From Metabacillus sp. KUDC1714 (GTDB lineage: Bacteria > Bacillota > Bacilli > Bacillales > Bacillaceae), in assembly GCF_014217835.1 (NCBI RefSeq), contig NZ_CP055263.1, positions 3,909,501 to 3,973,500 on the forward strand: a DNA stretch of 64,000 nt. The letters run 5' to 3'. Each line of letters opens with the position of its first letter. Position 1 is the stretch's first letter. Positions 17,036 to 26,186 of the stretch are shown here, piece by piece. A program made the translations under genes and the position numbers. The notes beneath the pieces are model-generated. The model was not told the origin of the DNA. It saw nothing but the letters and a program-made list of their open reading frames with translations, and ran no database searches.

Positions 17036-19057
17036 ATGATGAAAAAACATTGGATTGGTTTATTATTTTTATTATTTTCGATGATGGCACTAAGTGCTTG
17101 TTCAGAAACTCCGACAGCAGGTGACCGTTTTTCTAAATACATAGAACTATGGAATGATCAAAAGTTTTCTGAGATGTATGACATGCTGACAACGAGCACG
17201 AAGGGAACGATAACAAAGGAAGAATTCACCAGTCGCTACAAAGATATTTATGATGGTGTTTCAGCATCTAATCTAAAAGTAACTTTTAAGCAGCCAAAAG
17301 AGGAAGAAAAACAAGGTGATCTTGAAGAGGTTGAGTATCCATTCTCTCTTCAGATGGAAACACTAGCAGGAGAAGTTTCTTTTGAGCAAGATGTTAAATT
17401 AAAGAAAGAAAAAGTGGAAGACGGTGAAAACTGGTTTATTACTTGGTCACCATCGATGATTTTCCCCCAACTTGAAGAAGGAGAAGAAGTAAGAGTCTCG
17501 AGTTCACCAGCTGCAAGGGGGCAAATTTTCGATCAGAATGATAAAGGACTTGCAGTTAACGGAGTAGCAAATGAAATCGGCATTGTTCCAGGAAAGTTAC
17601 CTGAAAACAAAGCTGAAGCCCTTGCAAACATTGCTAAATTATTAGAATTAGATGTATCAGAGATTGAAGAAAAATTAAATCAATCATGGGTCAAGCCGGA
17701 ATTATTTGTTCCTATTAAAAAGATCGACGCTACTAATGAAATACTTTTGAACCAATTAATTGCTTTACCATCAGTGCAAAATAAAAATGTCGCTTCAAGG
17801 GTTTATCCACTTGGTGAAGCAGCTGCACATTTAACTGGATACATTGGAAGCATTACAGCTGAACAGCTTGAAGAGTTAAAAGGTAAAGGTTATAGCAGTA
17901 CCGCTAGTGTCGGAAAAGCAGGTCTGGAGCAAGTATATGAGGATCGCCTCAAGGGTGAAACAGGTTATAAAATCTATGTTGATGGAACAGATAAGGTTAT
18001 TGCTGAGAAAGCGCCAGTGAACGGGGAAGATATAAAGCTTACGATTAATAATGATCTTCAAAAGGCAATTTATGCACAATTAAATGGTGAACCAGGAACA
18101 GCAGTTGCCATTCACCCAATTACTGGTGAGACATTAGCAATGGTTAGCAGTCCATCATATAACCCAAATGAGTTTATTTACGGCATGTCAAATGAAGAAT
18201 ATGACGCCCTATCAACTAATCCACTTAATCCATTAATGGCTCGATTTAACAAGACCTATTCTCCAGGATCTTCAATTAAACCGCTAACAGCAGCTATTGG
18301 CTTGGAATCTGGAAAACTTCAACCGGAAGGTACAAAGGTGATTAAAGGTCTAACTTGGCGAAAAGATAGTAGCTGGGGAAACTATTATGTGACGCGTGTA
18401 TCTAGTAAAGTAGAAACCGTTAACTTAGAAAATGCTATGATTTATTCAGATAATATTTTCTTTGCCCAATTAGCATTAGATATTGGTGCAGAGGGACTAT
18501 CAACCGGATTAAAGAAATTCGGCTTTGAGGAAGAGATTGATTTTCCGTTCCCAATTAGTAAATCAACGATTGCAAGTGATGGGCTTACAAATGAACAGCT
18601 TTTAGCTGATTCAGGTTACGGTCAAGGGCAAATTCAGATGAGTCCGTTTCATATTGCGACAGCATATACAACATTTATAAATAATGGAAACATGATTAAA
18701 CCATACTTAGAAAAACAATCTGATGCAAAAACAACAGTGTGGAAAGAGAAAATTGTTACCCCAGAACATACAGATCTTTTGTTTAATGATTTAGAACAAG
18801 TGGTACAAAACCCCAATGGTACGGGCTATAGACCACATATAGAAGGACAGAAATTAGCTGGAAAAACAGGTACAGCTGAGCTTAAACAGTCAAAAGAGGA
18901 TCTAGATGGTCAGGAGAATGGCTGGTTTGTTGCAGTTAATTCTGAGAATCCACAGCTTTTAATTACGATGATGATTGAGGATGTAAAAGCAAAAGGTGGT
19001 AGCCATTATGTTGTTCCGAAAGTAAAGGAAGTATTTAAGGCATTTGCCCCAAATTAA
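17036..19057 (+). CDS. lipoprotein class B penicillin-binding protein (MecA/PBP3-like)
   Basis: This 673-residue transpeptidase cross-links peptidoglycan. A lipoprotein signal ends in LSAC (Cys at about residue 22). It is followed by an NTF2-like MecA_N domain (about 28-145), a PBP dimer domain with SSPAARGQIFD, and a transpeptidase domain. The catalytic motifs are S412-S-I-K415, S471-D-N473 and K610-T-G612. This layout is shared with B. subtilis PbpC and staphylococcal MecA. That layout alone does not predict beta-lactam resistance. GGAGGG precedes ATG 17036/17039. There is no such gene beside ktrD in B. subtilis as I remember it, so this is a local difference. Confidence 0.9.
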   Translation: MMKKHWIGLLFLLFSMMALSACSETPTAGDRFSKYIELWNDQKFSEMYDMLTTSTKGTITKEEFTSRYKDIYDGVSASNLKVTFKQPKEEEKQGDLEEVEYPFSLQMETLAGEVSFEQDVKLKKEKVEDGENWFITWSPSMIFPQLEEGEEVRVSSSPAARGQIFDQNDKGLAVNGVANEIGIVPGKLPENKAEALANIAKLLELDVSEIEEKLNQSWVKPELFVPIKKIDATNEILLNQLIALPSVQNKNVASRVYPLGEAAAHLTGYIGSITAEQLEELKGKGYSSTASVGKAGLEQVYEDRLKGETGYKIYVDGTDKVIAEKAPVNGEDIKLTINNDLQKAIYAQLNGEPGTAVAIHPITGETLAMVSSPSYNPNEFIYGMSNEEYDALSTNPLNPLMARFNKTYSPGSSIKPLTAAIGLESGKLQPEGTKVIKGLTWRKDSSWGNYYVTRVSSKVETVNLENAMIYSDNIFFAQLALDIGAEGLSTGLKKFGFEEEIDFPFPISKSTIASDGLTNEQLLADSGYGQGQIQMSPFHIATAYTTFINNGNMIKPYLEKQSDAKTTVWKEKIVTPEHTDLLFNDLEQVVQNPNGTGYRPHIEGQKLAGKTGTAELKQSKEDLDGQENGWFVAVNSENPQLLITMMIEDVKAKGGSHYVVPKVKEVFKAFAPN

Positions 19058-19062
19058 AGTTC

Positions 19063-19097
19063 AAAAAGGCTGGACAAATTTTTGTCAGCCTTTTTTT
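19063..19097. terminator. terminator after the PBP gene
   Basis: AAAAAGGCTG and CAGCCTTTTT flank an inner ACAAA/TTTGT stem, giving an almost continuous helix followed by a T-run. Confidence 0.87.
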
Positions 19098-19185
19098 GAC
19101 GCTTATATTTTATGAAATAATAAACTCAAAAAAAGAAGGATGAAATAAAAGAAACAGATCTTTCAACCAACTTTTTCATTCTTTT

Positions 19186-19527
19186 CTAATCACTATTATA
19201 GCTTACATCTTTATCAGGATGTGTAAAAGGAACACCAAGTGGTTTCCTCTTTGATTCAATTAATTCACGATTTTCAGGTGTATTCCACCCAATATCATTG
19301 GTTGGATGTATCCATTGTTCCCCTGACATAATGGCTGGATCAATCTCATCGCTCCATTGATTTAATGGAGATACTTCAGAATCATAGAAGCTATCACCAA
19401 TCATTACACCATATTCATTAACAAAAGGCTCTTTCATCTCAATCCCTGTTTCCTTCCAGGAAGGCGAATTAATTTGATGTGGTAATGTATCTTCGATTGA
19501 AATTTTTGTTTTTTTACCTTTAGACAC
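19186..19527 (-). CDS. DUF3905 family protein
   Basis: This hydrophilic protein of about 113 residues contains SPLNQWSDEIDPAIMSGEQW and HPTNDIGWNTPENRELIE, which I recognise as the conserved core of DUF3905, a family of sporeforming Bacillaceae without known function. GTG 19527 is chosen because AGAGGTGA (19533-19540) sits five bases upstream. An ATG at 19560 would place that sequence inside the gene. No signal peptide or membrane segment is visible. It is divergent from a 45-codon gene at 19613, and both could share a sporulation promoter. No function is assigned. Confidence 0.7.
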   Translation of the reverse strand: MSKGKKTKISIEDTLPHQINSPSWKETGIEMKEPFVNEYGVMIGDSFYDSEVSPLNQWSDEIDPAIMSGEQWIHPTNDIGWNTPENRELIESKRKPLGVPFTHPDKDVSYNSD

Positions 19528-19612
19528 TAAGCTCACCTCTGTCTTATTATTCCCGTACATAATTTAGATATGAAATTGAAAAAGTAAATAAGGATAGAGG
19601 TGAGGTGAGAAA

Positions 19613-19750
19613 ATGGACAATCAGAGAGAGTTTCCTGTTGCGAATTTAACGGAGTCACAAATTCAATCTATACTTCAAATGGAATCTAAGCTACGAGAAG
19701 AAACAGGAGAAGATATTGTACTCATCGCTTATGAGCATAATGAAAATTGA
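19613..19750 (+). CDS. 45-residue protein of unknown function
   Basis: An open frame of 45 codons starts at ATG 19613, five bases after GAGGTGAGG-like ribosome binding sequence (19608 region). The product, starting MDNQREFPVANLTESQIQS and ending AYEHNEN, is acidic and predicted mostly helical, without signal or membrane segment. Codon use looks like that of the neighbours. It is the first of three tiny genes in the same direction (19613, 19841, 20001) ending at a strong terminator. B. subtilis has very small genes (ykzP, ykzE) at the equivalent place, so a conserved sporulation-related role is possible, but I do not recognise a family. Confidence 0.7.
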   Translation: MDNQREFPVANLTESQIQSILQMESKLREETGEDIVLIAYEHNEN

Positions 19751-19840
19751 ATTTCCCTTTTACTACCTATGATAGAAAAAAGCAATTTAGGTAAAAGTAT
19801 ATATGTAGCATCTTAAATAAATGAATTTGAGGTGATTTTA

Positions 19841-19993
19841 ATGAAAAGAAAAGCTTTTAGAAACCAGGCAACGAAACATAATTTTACACCTACTGAAAGC
19901 CTTCCTGATACAGAATTTGCTGAAATTAATGATGATAAAGACCCGATGAAGGGTGCAAATCGTAATTCAAAAAAAGGAAAGCAAGGGAAGTAA
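19841..19993 (+). CDS. 50-residue basic/acidic small protein
   Basis: ATG 19841 follows GAGGTGA by about five bases and the frame closes at TAA 19993. The product begins MKRKAFRNQATKHNF, has an acidic middle (DTEFAEINDDKDP) and ends in a very basic KGANRNSKKGKQGK tail. This pattern is common among minor small spore proteins, but no known SASP signature is present. It is probably co-transcribed with the next gene, whose start is only seven bases after its stop. Confidence 0.7.
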   Translation: MKRKAFRNQATKHNFTPTESLPDTEFAEINDDKDPMKGANRNSKKGKQGK

Positions 19994-20000
19994 TATTACT

Positions 20001-20183
20001 ATGACAAAAAAACATATGAAAAGCAAAGATATGGAAAATCATAAAAAACCAACATCTAAGGATCTCCTACAAGAAGAGTTTGGACATGAGCTTGGGGATA
20101 TTAATGCTTCACAAATATATGGTGTAATTGAAGGGAATAAAAACAAGGGAAAAAAAGAAGGAAAAAAACGTAAAGAAAAATAG
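20001..20183 (+). CDS. 60-residue lysine-rich small protein
   Basis: ATG 20001 is chosen; an ATT-rich in-frame extension reaches back to 19953 but overlaps the previous gene. AAGGGAAG (19982-19989) is a plausible ribosome binding site about 11 bases upstream. The sequence has a conserved-looking core EEFGHELGDINASQIYG followed by a C-terminal run dominated by Lys and Gly. The core faintly recalls the EFG motif in SASP cleavage sites, which is not enough for an assignment. It ends at the terminator 20186-20216. Confidence 0.65.
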   Translation: MTKKHMKSKDMENHKKPTSKDLLQEEFGHELGDINASQIYGVIEGNKNKGKKEGKKRKEK

Positions 20184-20185
20184 AG

Positions 20186-20216
20186 AAAGTGAGAGGGATA
20201 AAACCTCTCACTTTTT
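20186..20216. terminator. terminator between small genes and radical SAM gene
   Basis: AAAGTGAGAGG (20186-20196) pairs perfectly with CCTCTCACTTT (20204-20214). It lies between convergent genes and overlaps the stop of the minus-strand gene. Confidence 0.88.
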
Positions 20217-21981
20217 AGCTAACTTTTAAATCAAGTTCAGTTAATGCAGTTGAATATACAGCAGTTTTAGAGTGGAATGGGTCATAATGAACGAGAATTA
20301 ATGAATCTTGCTCAATCATTTTTCCTGTTTTTAAGTAATGGTTCACATTAAATGGAAGTGTTTCAAGTACTGTATGTTTAAATAGATCTTTTTCAGATAG
20401 TTGCTTACTAGCAAATTCTTCACCTAAAATAAGCGGATTATCTAAGATCGCATGATAGATTGTACTTCTCTCATGCTTTTCTAACGCATCATTCCACCAA
20501 GGCTTACGTGGTTTATATTTTTGATTTCGCAAATAATCATATTTCATAAATCCACTAACAATGTGTAACTCATCTTTTTTTGCATTCTCAAGGAAGTCAA
20601 AAAGGTGCTTATATAAGTCTTCTAACTGATGACCAATTCTTGTCCAGCCTTTTTCATCCCAGAACGTTCCGAAGCCTTGAAAGAAGTCAAATGGAGAAGC
20701 AAAAACAGTTGAAACTAAATATTCAATTGTCTCATCCATACGATGGTCATTCCAATACTTTTCTAATACATCCTCGACCTGTTTGATTTTTATCATATCT
20801 TCAAAGGAGAGGACATTATTCTTTAATATTTCATATGGTGAATGGTCCATAAATACGTAGCCATGGTCAGCAGCTCGCAATCGGAGCCCGGTACCTCTTA
20901 ACATTTTTAAGAAGCCTAATTGAAGCTCTTCAGGTCGTAGCTCAAATACATCATTAAAGGTTTTTTTGAATGAATTGTAATCCTCTTCAGGTAATCCAGC
21001 AATTAAATCTAAATGTTGATCGATTTTTTGGCCTTCTTTTACCATTGTTACGGTTCTTGTTAGTTTATTAAAATTTTGTTTTCTCATTACAAGCTCGTTT
21101 GTTTCATCGTTTGTTGATTGCACACCGATTTCAAAACGGAATAAACCTTTTGGAGCATTGTCATTTAAAAATTGAATAACTTCAGGTCTCATAATGTCAG
21201 CAGTTATTTCAAATTGAAATACGGTTCCAGGCTTGTGTTCATCAATTAAAAATTGGAACATTTCCATTGCATAGCTACGGCTTATATTAAAGGTTCGGTC
21301 GACGAATTTAATTGTTTTTGCTCCATGTTCCATTAAAAAGCGAATATCGTCTTTTACTTTCTCGCGGTCAAAGTATCTAACACCAACCTCGATTGAAGAT
21401 AAACAAAACTGACAGCTAAATGGACAACCTCGACTCGTTTCAATATATGTCACACGTTTTGCAAGATGTGGAAGATCTTCATCAAATCGATATGGAGATG
21501 GAAGCTCTTTTAAATCAACTTTATTTCGTTGTGGCTTAATTTGAATAGAATCCTTTTCACGGTATGCAATGCCACTTACGTTAGCAAAGTTTTGTTCTCC
21601 ATGTAATTCATCTAATAGCTGTTTAAACGACTGTTCGCCCTCACCAATCATAATAAAATCAACCTCTGGAATTGTTTCCATCCATTCTCTTGTATCATAG
21701 GTTACTTCAGGACCGCCAAGGACAATAATTAACGAGGGATTAATTTTCTTCAGCATCTTAATAACTTTAATTGTTTCTTCTATGTTCCAAATATAACAAC
21801 TGAAACCAAGTATTTCGGGTTTTCTTGAATGAAGATCTGTGACAATATTCATTGAAGGATCTTTAATTGTATACTCGGCTAGTTCTATATTATACTCAGG
21901 AGCTGCATAGGCTTTTAAGTAACGAATAGAAAGACTTGTATGAATGTATTTTGCATTTAATGTTGATAAAACAGTTTTCAT
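20215..21981 (-). CDS. B12-binding radical SAM protein with DUF4080 C-terminus
   Basis: This 588-residue protein has an N-terminal cobalamin-binding-like domain (about 1-140, with VLGGPEV and IGEGEQSF). A radical SAM domain follows with the [4Fe-4S] motif C-PFS-C-QF-C at about residues 186-193. It ends in a helical DUF4080 domain from about 380. Such proteins catalyse radical methylations or rearrangements on unknown substrates. The family is widespread in Bacillaceae, and the reaction cannot be predicted. The ribosome binding site before ATG 21981 is poor. The gene is flanked by the small-gene cluster and an acyltransferase. Confidence 0.85.
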   Translation of the reverse strand: MKTVLSTLNAKYIHTSLSIRYLKAYAAPEYNIELAEYTIKDPSMNIVTDLHSRKPEILGFSCYIWNIEETIKVIKMLKKINPSLIIVLGGPEVTYDTREWMETIPEVDFIMIGEGEQSFKQLLDELHGEQNFANVSGIAYREKDSIQIKPQRNKVDLKELPSPYRFDEDLPHLAKRVTYIETSRGCPFSCQFCLSSIEVGVRYFDREKVKDDIRFLMEHGAKTIKFVDRTFNISRSYAMEMFQFLIDEHKPGTVFQFEITADIMRPEVIQFLNDNAPKGLFRFEIGVQSTNDETNELVMRKQNFNKLTRTVTMVKEGQKIDQHLDLIAGLPEEDYNSFKKTFNDVFELRPEELQLGFLKMLRGTGLRLRAADHGYVFMDHSPYEILKNNVLSFEDMIKIKQVEDVLEKYWNDHRMDETIEYLVSTVFASPFDFFQGFGTFWDEKGWTRIGHQLEDLYKHLFDFLENAKKDELHIVSGFMKYDYLRNQKYKPRKPWWNDALEKHERSTIYHAILDNPLILGEEFASKQLSEKDLFKHTVLETLPFNVNHYLKTGKMIEQDSLILVHYDPFHSKTAVYSTALTELDLKVS

Positions 21982-22140
21982 TTAATGTAACACCACTTCT
22001 ACCTATATTTTTGTCAATCTTTATTATCACGGAATTAAAATCTTATTGTATCATAATTGCTCAAAAAATCGTACTTGTGTTACTGGTTTTATAGCCATAG
22101 TATGGAAGAAAATAAGTGGGTTTAATCAGTCATATATAAA

Positions 22141-22165
22141 AAGAAGAGCAGGGTATGCTCTTCTT
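22141..22165 (-). terminator. terminator after ykrP
   Basis: AAGAAGAGCA (22141-22150) and TGCTCTTCTT (22156-22165) form a perfect 10-bp stem with a five-base loop. On the minus strand TTTTATATA follows. Confidence 0.8.
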
Positions 22166-23186
22166 AATCAGATTTTGTATTTAATGTTGTAAAGTTCTTT
22201 AAATAATAGTTGAATGTAGATGCACGTAATTCTATAAAAGGCTGGGTGAGAGCTTTTACGATTTTGGTTGATAGTGTTGATGTTAAAAGGATAGATAAAA
22301 TAATAATAAAGCTAAGGCTTTGATAATCTTTCATCCAATCCAACAACTCACTATTCCTCATATATTGAATAATAAACCCGTGTAATAAATAGACGTAAAA
22401 TGTTCGTGTTCCCCATTCCGTGTAAAAGGCATGGGATTTCGGAATTAACGCCAAAAAGCTAATCGATGTAATAAGTGTTAAGCAATAAAATCCTAGGCGA
22501 ATAACAGCACTCAAGACAGACGGCTCGCCAAAATGTGAGTACGATTTTGATCCGAAAAGCCATTCATAATCAAAGTTGAGATTAAAATACATTATAAATG
22601 TTATCGTTAATAAAGTGATGGATATCCCTCTTACAGGTACTTTGGTAATAAACGTAAAGTGCTCGCGTTTTAAGTAAAAGCCGACTAAAAACAATGGGAA
22701 GAAGACAAATGTTCTCGATAAGCTTAAATAATTACTTATGATCTCAAAATAACCAACTGCTAACCCAGCTGAAAATGCTAAAACCAATGCCCATTTAGTT
22801 GGAAGTTTTGTAACTACAAAAAGAAGTACATTCCAAAAGAATAGACTGATCAAGAACCATAACGACCAATGTGGATCTAATGGATCAAGAACGATTGAAC
22901 CTTGTTTCTCAATAAAAAAGTAATAAACTGAGTAGATTCCTTGAAAAATAAGATAAGGAAGTATGAGTTTTTTCGTTATTTTTGACACATAGCCTTTTTT
23001 TCTAAACCCTTTCGCGAAATATCCAGAAATTAGGATAAAAGCTGGCATGTGAAAGGTATAAACAAACTTGTATATATTCATAATCATTGGACTGTCATCA
23101 ATAAATGAGCGAATGATATGTCCAAAAACAACTAAAAGTATTAAAAAGAATTTAGCATTATCGAAGTAACTATCTCGATTTTTCAT
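22164..23186 (-). CDS. ykrP: acyltransferase 3 family membrane protein (YkrP-like)
   Basis: This 340-residue protein with about ten membrane segments begins with RDSYFDNAKFFLILLVVFGH, the typical acyltransferase_3 / fucose 4-O-acetylase start with a catalytic-type His near residue 22. The family acetylates sugars of cell-surface polymers or exopolysaccharides. AAGGTG lies seven bases before ATG 23186. Its place, divergent from the kinE gene, is that of B. subtilis ykrP. The substrate is unknown. Confidence 0.85.
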   Translation of the reverse strand: MKNRDSYFDNAKFFLILLVVFGHIIRSFIDDSPMIMNIYKFVYTFHMPAFILISGYFAKGFRKKGYVSKITKKLILPYLIFQGIYSVYYFFIEKQGSIVLDPLDPHWSLWFLISLFFWNVLLFVVTKLPTKWALVLAFSAGLAVGYFEIISNYLSLSRTFVFFPLFLVGFYLKREHFTFITKVPVRGISITLLTITFIMYFNLNFDYEWLFGSKSYSHFGEPSVLSAVIRLGFYCLTLITSISFLALIPKSHAFYTEWGTRTFYVYLLHGFIIQYMRNSELLDWMKDYQSLSFIIILSILLTSTLSTKIVKALTQPFIELRASTFNYYLKNFTTLNTKSD

Positions 23187-23547
23187 GTTTTCACCTTTTC
23201 TTCTGAAGTTATAAAATGAGACTTAATGGACTTTTGCTGCAAGTTAATGCGAGAGAAATACTATGTCCTTCATTTTATTCCCTAGCTCAATGCCTTACTA
23301 AACTATTATTCGTAAAATGACATATATTTTATTGGGGATGTAACGAAAGTGTAACCTTAATGTAAGAATGGTTATGAAATCAATTGAATCTCAAATATGC
23401 CAACATCTATCATAATTAATTTCGAAAAAAAAGCAAACCTATTTTTTCTTACAATTATATTCAAATAAGATTGTGCTATAAAAACTATGACTTTCACCAT
23501 AGTGCTTGGCGAAGAGTCAAGTTTTTCTTACCTTTTTGTAGATAAGT
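23187..23547. other. gene-free stretch between ykrP and kinE
   Basis: These 360 bp are AT-rich without an open frame of note. They should hold the ykrP promoter on the minus strand. No Spo0A box (TGTCGAA) was found. A SigH-like promoter for kinE begins at 23548. Confidence 0.4.
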
Positions 23548-23576
23548 GAAGGACAATGACACTCCTTGTAGAATAT
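23548..23576 (+). promoter_or_regulatory. SigH-type promoter of kinE
   Basis: GAAGGACAA (23548-23556) and GTAGAATAT (23568-23576) are separated by 11 bases. They match the SigH consensus RnAGGAWWW and RnnGAATWW with one mismatch. A leader of about 30 bases would follow. Confidence 0.65.
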
Positions 23577-23613
23577 TTGATAGTGAAGATTGTGGTAATT
23601 AGGGGTGAAAAGA

Positions 23614-25809
23614 TTGAAGCAGACGATGGAGGAAAACGAAATCGTTACTATGAAAGAACAATTAGCTGAATTAAAGGCTGAAAATGAATTGCTTAAAACG
23701 AAGGTTCTTCAGCACGAAAATATATTAGAAGGTGCACTTGATGCTGTTGCAATATTTGATGAACAGATGAGATTTATTGATGTAAACTCTTCAGCATGTC
23801 ATATGTTTCAGTTAACAAAGATAGAGCTTTGTAAACGAAACCTTTATGATTTTCTTACACTTATTCCCAAGAATGAAATAAAGCAACTAGTTGATGAACT
23901 ATATAAGAAAGACTCATTCGGGAAGGAGGTAGTTGTAAAATTAGAAAACGGACAAGTAAGGTTTTTAGAGATTTCGTTGCACAGACGGGCGTTTAATGGA
24001 TATGATCTTGCTATGCTTAAGGACGTATCGTTTAAGAAAATGCTTGAACGTGAAAGAACAATTAATGAGCAGCTTTTTAAAGATTTGTTTCATCGTGCTG
24101 TAGATGGCATTGTTATCTTTGATCAGCACGGCTCTTTTATTGATGCAAATGGCTCTTTTTGTACAAGTTTTGAAATAAACAAAGTTCAATTAAATTCATA
24201 TGCACTTAATGATTTTATCGATAAACAAGATAATGATAAGCTGGATAAATTATGGGGTGTATTAAAGGAAAACGGGAGTGCTAAAGGCGAACTACCAGTT
24301 GTCCTGAAAAATGGTGATAAGAAAATTTTTGAATTCACTACAACCTCAAATATTATTAATGGTTTTTATATGGCTATTATGAGAGATATTACTGAAAAGC
24401 GCTCGATGGAATTGAAGCTTTATAAGAGTGAGGAACGCTTTAGAGAGATTTTTGAAAATGCGATTGATGCCATAATGATTTGGCGAAAAGATGGTCAAAT
24501 TTTAAGGGTAAATCAAGCTGCAAGCCGGACATTTGAATTGGCAGAAGAGGAGCTTGTCACTAGAAATATTCTTGATTTTATCGATCAAACGACACTAGCT
24601 TTTGCAAAAGTAAAAAAGGAATACTTTCAAATGGGAGCAATTAGAGAGGAACTCCTTTTTCATATGCCTAATGGGCAAAATAAGGAGCTCGAATTTACGT
24701 CAAAAATGGATATAGCTGAAGGACACCACTTAACGATTTTTCGCAATGTAAGTGAAAGGAAACGGATGGTAAAGATTCTTAAAGAAAGTGAGCAAAAGTT
24801 CCGTAAAATATTTGATGGGGCGATGGATGGAATTGTTTTATTTAACAATGACTTTGAAATCATTGAAGCAAACCCTTCTGCAATGCGTATTTTAAATGGT
24901 TCTTCTGAGAATATTATCTCCTTTAACCTATATGAATTACTATTCTCTGATTTAAAACAAGATCGCGTTCATACAGAGTTCGCCTCAACATATTGGGAAG
25001 AATCATTACAAGAAATTACCTATAAATTTGAAAATGGAGAAGAAAAAATCTTAGAATTCACCTTAAAAAGTAATATCAATGAAAATATGAATTTAGCAGT
25101 TTTTCGTGATGTGACGGAAAAAAGGGAGCTTGAGGAGCAGTTGAGAAAATCTGATACGTTAAATGTCGTAGGTGAATTAGCAGCGGGAATCGCTCATGAA
25201 ATACGTAATCCTATGACAGCATTAAAGGGTTTCATTCAGCTACTTGAAGGAAGTGTGAAGGATGACTTTTCAATGTATTTTAATGTGATAACATCAGAAT
25301 TAAGTAGAATAGAATCAATCATTACCGAATTTTTAATTTTAGCAAGACCTCAAGCAATTAAATATTTAAAGATAGAAATAGGCAAGATTATGAAGGAAAC
25401 AATTGATTTATTAAACGCGCAAGCGATTCTTGTAAATGTGCAAATGAAGCTTTCATTAGAAAAAGACCTGCCTTTAATTTATTGTGAACCTAATCAATTA
25501 AAGCAAGTTTTTATTAATGTTTTAAAAAATGCGATTGAGGTTATGACAAAGGGTGGACAGATAGATGTCCAAATTAAACGAAAAGATGAAAGGCATATAG
25601 TAGTATCAATTATAGATAGAGGTACAGGTATTTCTGAAGATAAAATAAAAAGACTTGGGCAACCATTTTATACAACGAAAGAACGTGGTACAGGTCTTGG
25701 TTTAATGGTGAGCTATAAAATTATTGAGGAGCATAGAGGGATCGTGGATGTCGAAAGTGAAGAAGGGAAAGGAACTACCTTTCATATTACTCTACCAATA
25801 AATCAATAA
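23614..25809 (+). CDS. kinE: sporulation sensor histidine kinase KinE-like
   Basis: This kinase of about 731 residues has four successive PAS domains (roughly 40-140, 160-270, 275-385 and 395-500). These are followed by a HisKA domain with AAGIAHEIRNPMTALKGF (phosphorylated His at about 528) and a HATPase_c domain with N-box NVLKNAIE, DRGTGIS and GTGLGL. No membrane segment is seen, so it is cytosolic. It should feed phosphate to Spo0F in the sporulation phosphorelay. AGGGGTGA (23601-23608) best fits TTG 23614; GTG 23605 overlaps it, and ATG 23626 is another option. Position next to ykrP supports kinE. The upstream promoter looks SigH-dependent. Confidence 0.88.
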   Translation: MKQTMEENEIVTMKEQLAELKAENELLKTKVLQHENILEGALDAVAIFDEQMRFIDVNSSACHMFQLTKIELCKRNLYDFLTLIPKNEIKQLVDELYKKDSFGKEVVVKLENGQVRFLEISLHRRAFNGYDLAMLKDVSFKKMLERERTINEQLFKDLFHRAVDGIVIFDQHGSFIDANGSFCTSFEINKVQLNSYALNDFIDKQDNDKLDKLWGVLKENGSAKGELPVVLKNGDKKIFEFTTTSNIINGFYMAIMRDITEKRSMELKLYKSEERFREIFENAIDAIMIWRKDGQILRVNQAASRTFELAEEELVTRNILDFIDQTTLAFAKVKKEYFQMGAIREELLFHMPNGQNKELEFTSKMDIAEGHHLTIFRNVSERKRMVKILKESEQKFRKIFDGAMDGIVLFNNDFEIIEANPSAMRILNGSSENIISFNLYELLFSDLKQDRVHTEFASTYWEESLQEITYKFENGEEKILEFTLKSNINENMNLAVFRDVTEKRELEEQLRKSDTLNVVGELAAGIAHEIRNPMTALKGFIQLLEGSVKDDFSMYFNVITSELSRIESIITEFLILARPQAIKYLKIEIGKIMKETIDLLNAQAILVNVQMKLSLEKDLPLIYCEPNQLKQVFINVLKNAIEVMTKGGQIDVQIKRKDERHIVVSIIDRGTGISEDKIKRLGQPFYTTKERGTGLGLMVSYKIIEEHRGIVDVESEEGKGTTFHITLPINQ

Positions 25810-25977
25810 TCATCCAGATTGAAATAAAAAAGTGTTATAAACAGGTTGAATATCTATAGAAATAAAATATTGATTTGACAAGATTCACAAGCCCTAACTT
25901 GTCACCATTTTAGCTACGTAACATATTATTTGAGTAAGGGAAAAAAGTTGCGTATGGTAAAGAAAGGGGCAAGCAAG

Positions 25978-26130
25978 ATGTGGATTCATAAACGTCCAAA
26001 AAAGGTTTATTTCTATGCATCGTTATTTTCAAAGCTTCATATCATTTCAGAAGCTGAAAAAAAAGGGTTGTTAGAAAAAATGGAAGCATCAGGGAGCAAG
26101 TATGAGTCAAAGTATCAAAAAAAATTCTAA
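25978..26130 (+). CDS. 50-residue basic protein of unknown function
   Basis: The frame is open from 25930, but AAAGGGG at 25963-25969 lies eight bases before ATG 25978, which I take as start; TTG 25948 with AAGGG upstream would add ten residues. The product MWIHKRPKKVYFYASLFSK... is strongly basic, with a helix-turn-like EAEKKGLLEKMEAS segment. No family is recognised. It stands alone between kinE and the convergent mtnA and shares their terminator. Confidence 0.55.
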   Translation: MWIHKRPKKVYFYASLFSKLHIISEAEKKGLLEKMEASGSKYESKYQKKF

Positions 26131-26135
26131 AAAGT

Positions 26136-26175
26136 AAAAACCTTAGCCCGTTAAAAATGGAGGACTAAGGTTTTT
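26136..26175. terminator. bidirectional terminator before mtnA
   Basis: AAAAACCTTAG (26136-26146) pairs with CTAAGGTTTTT (26165-26175) around an extended loop. It serves the plus-strand small gene and the minus-strand mtnA. Confidence 0.85.
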
Positions 26176-26186
26176 GCTTTGTCAAT

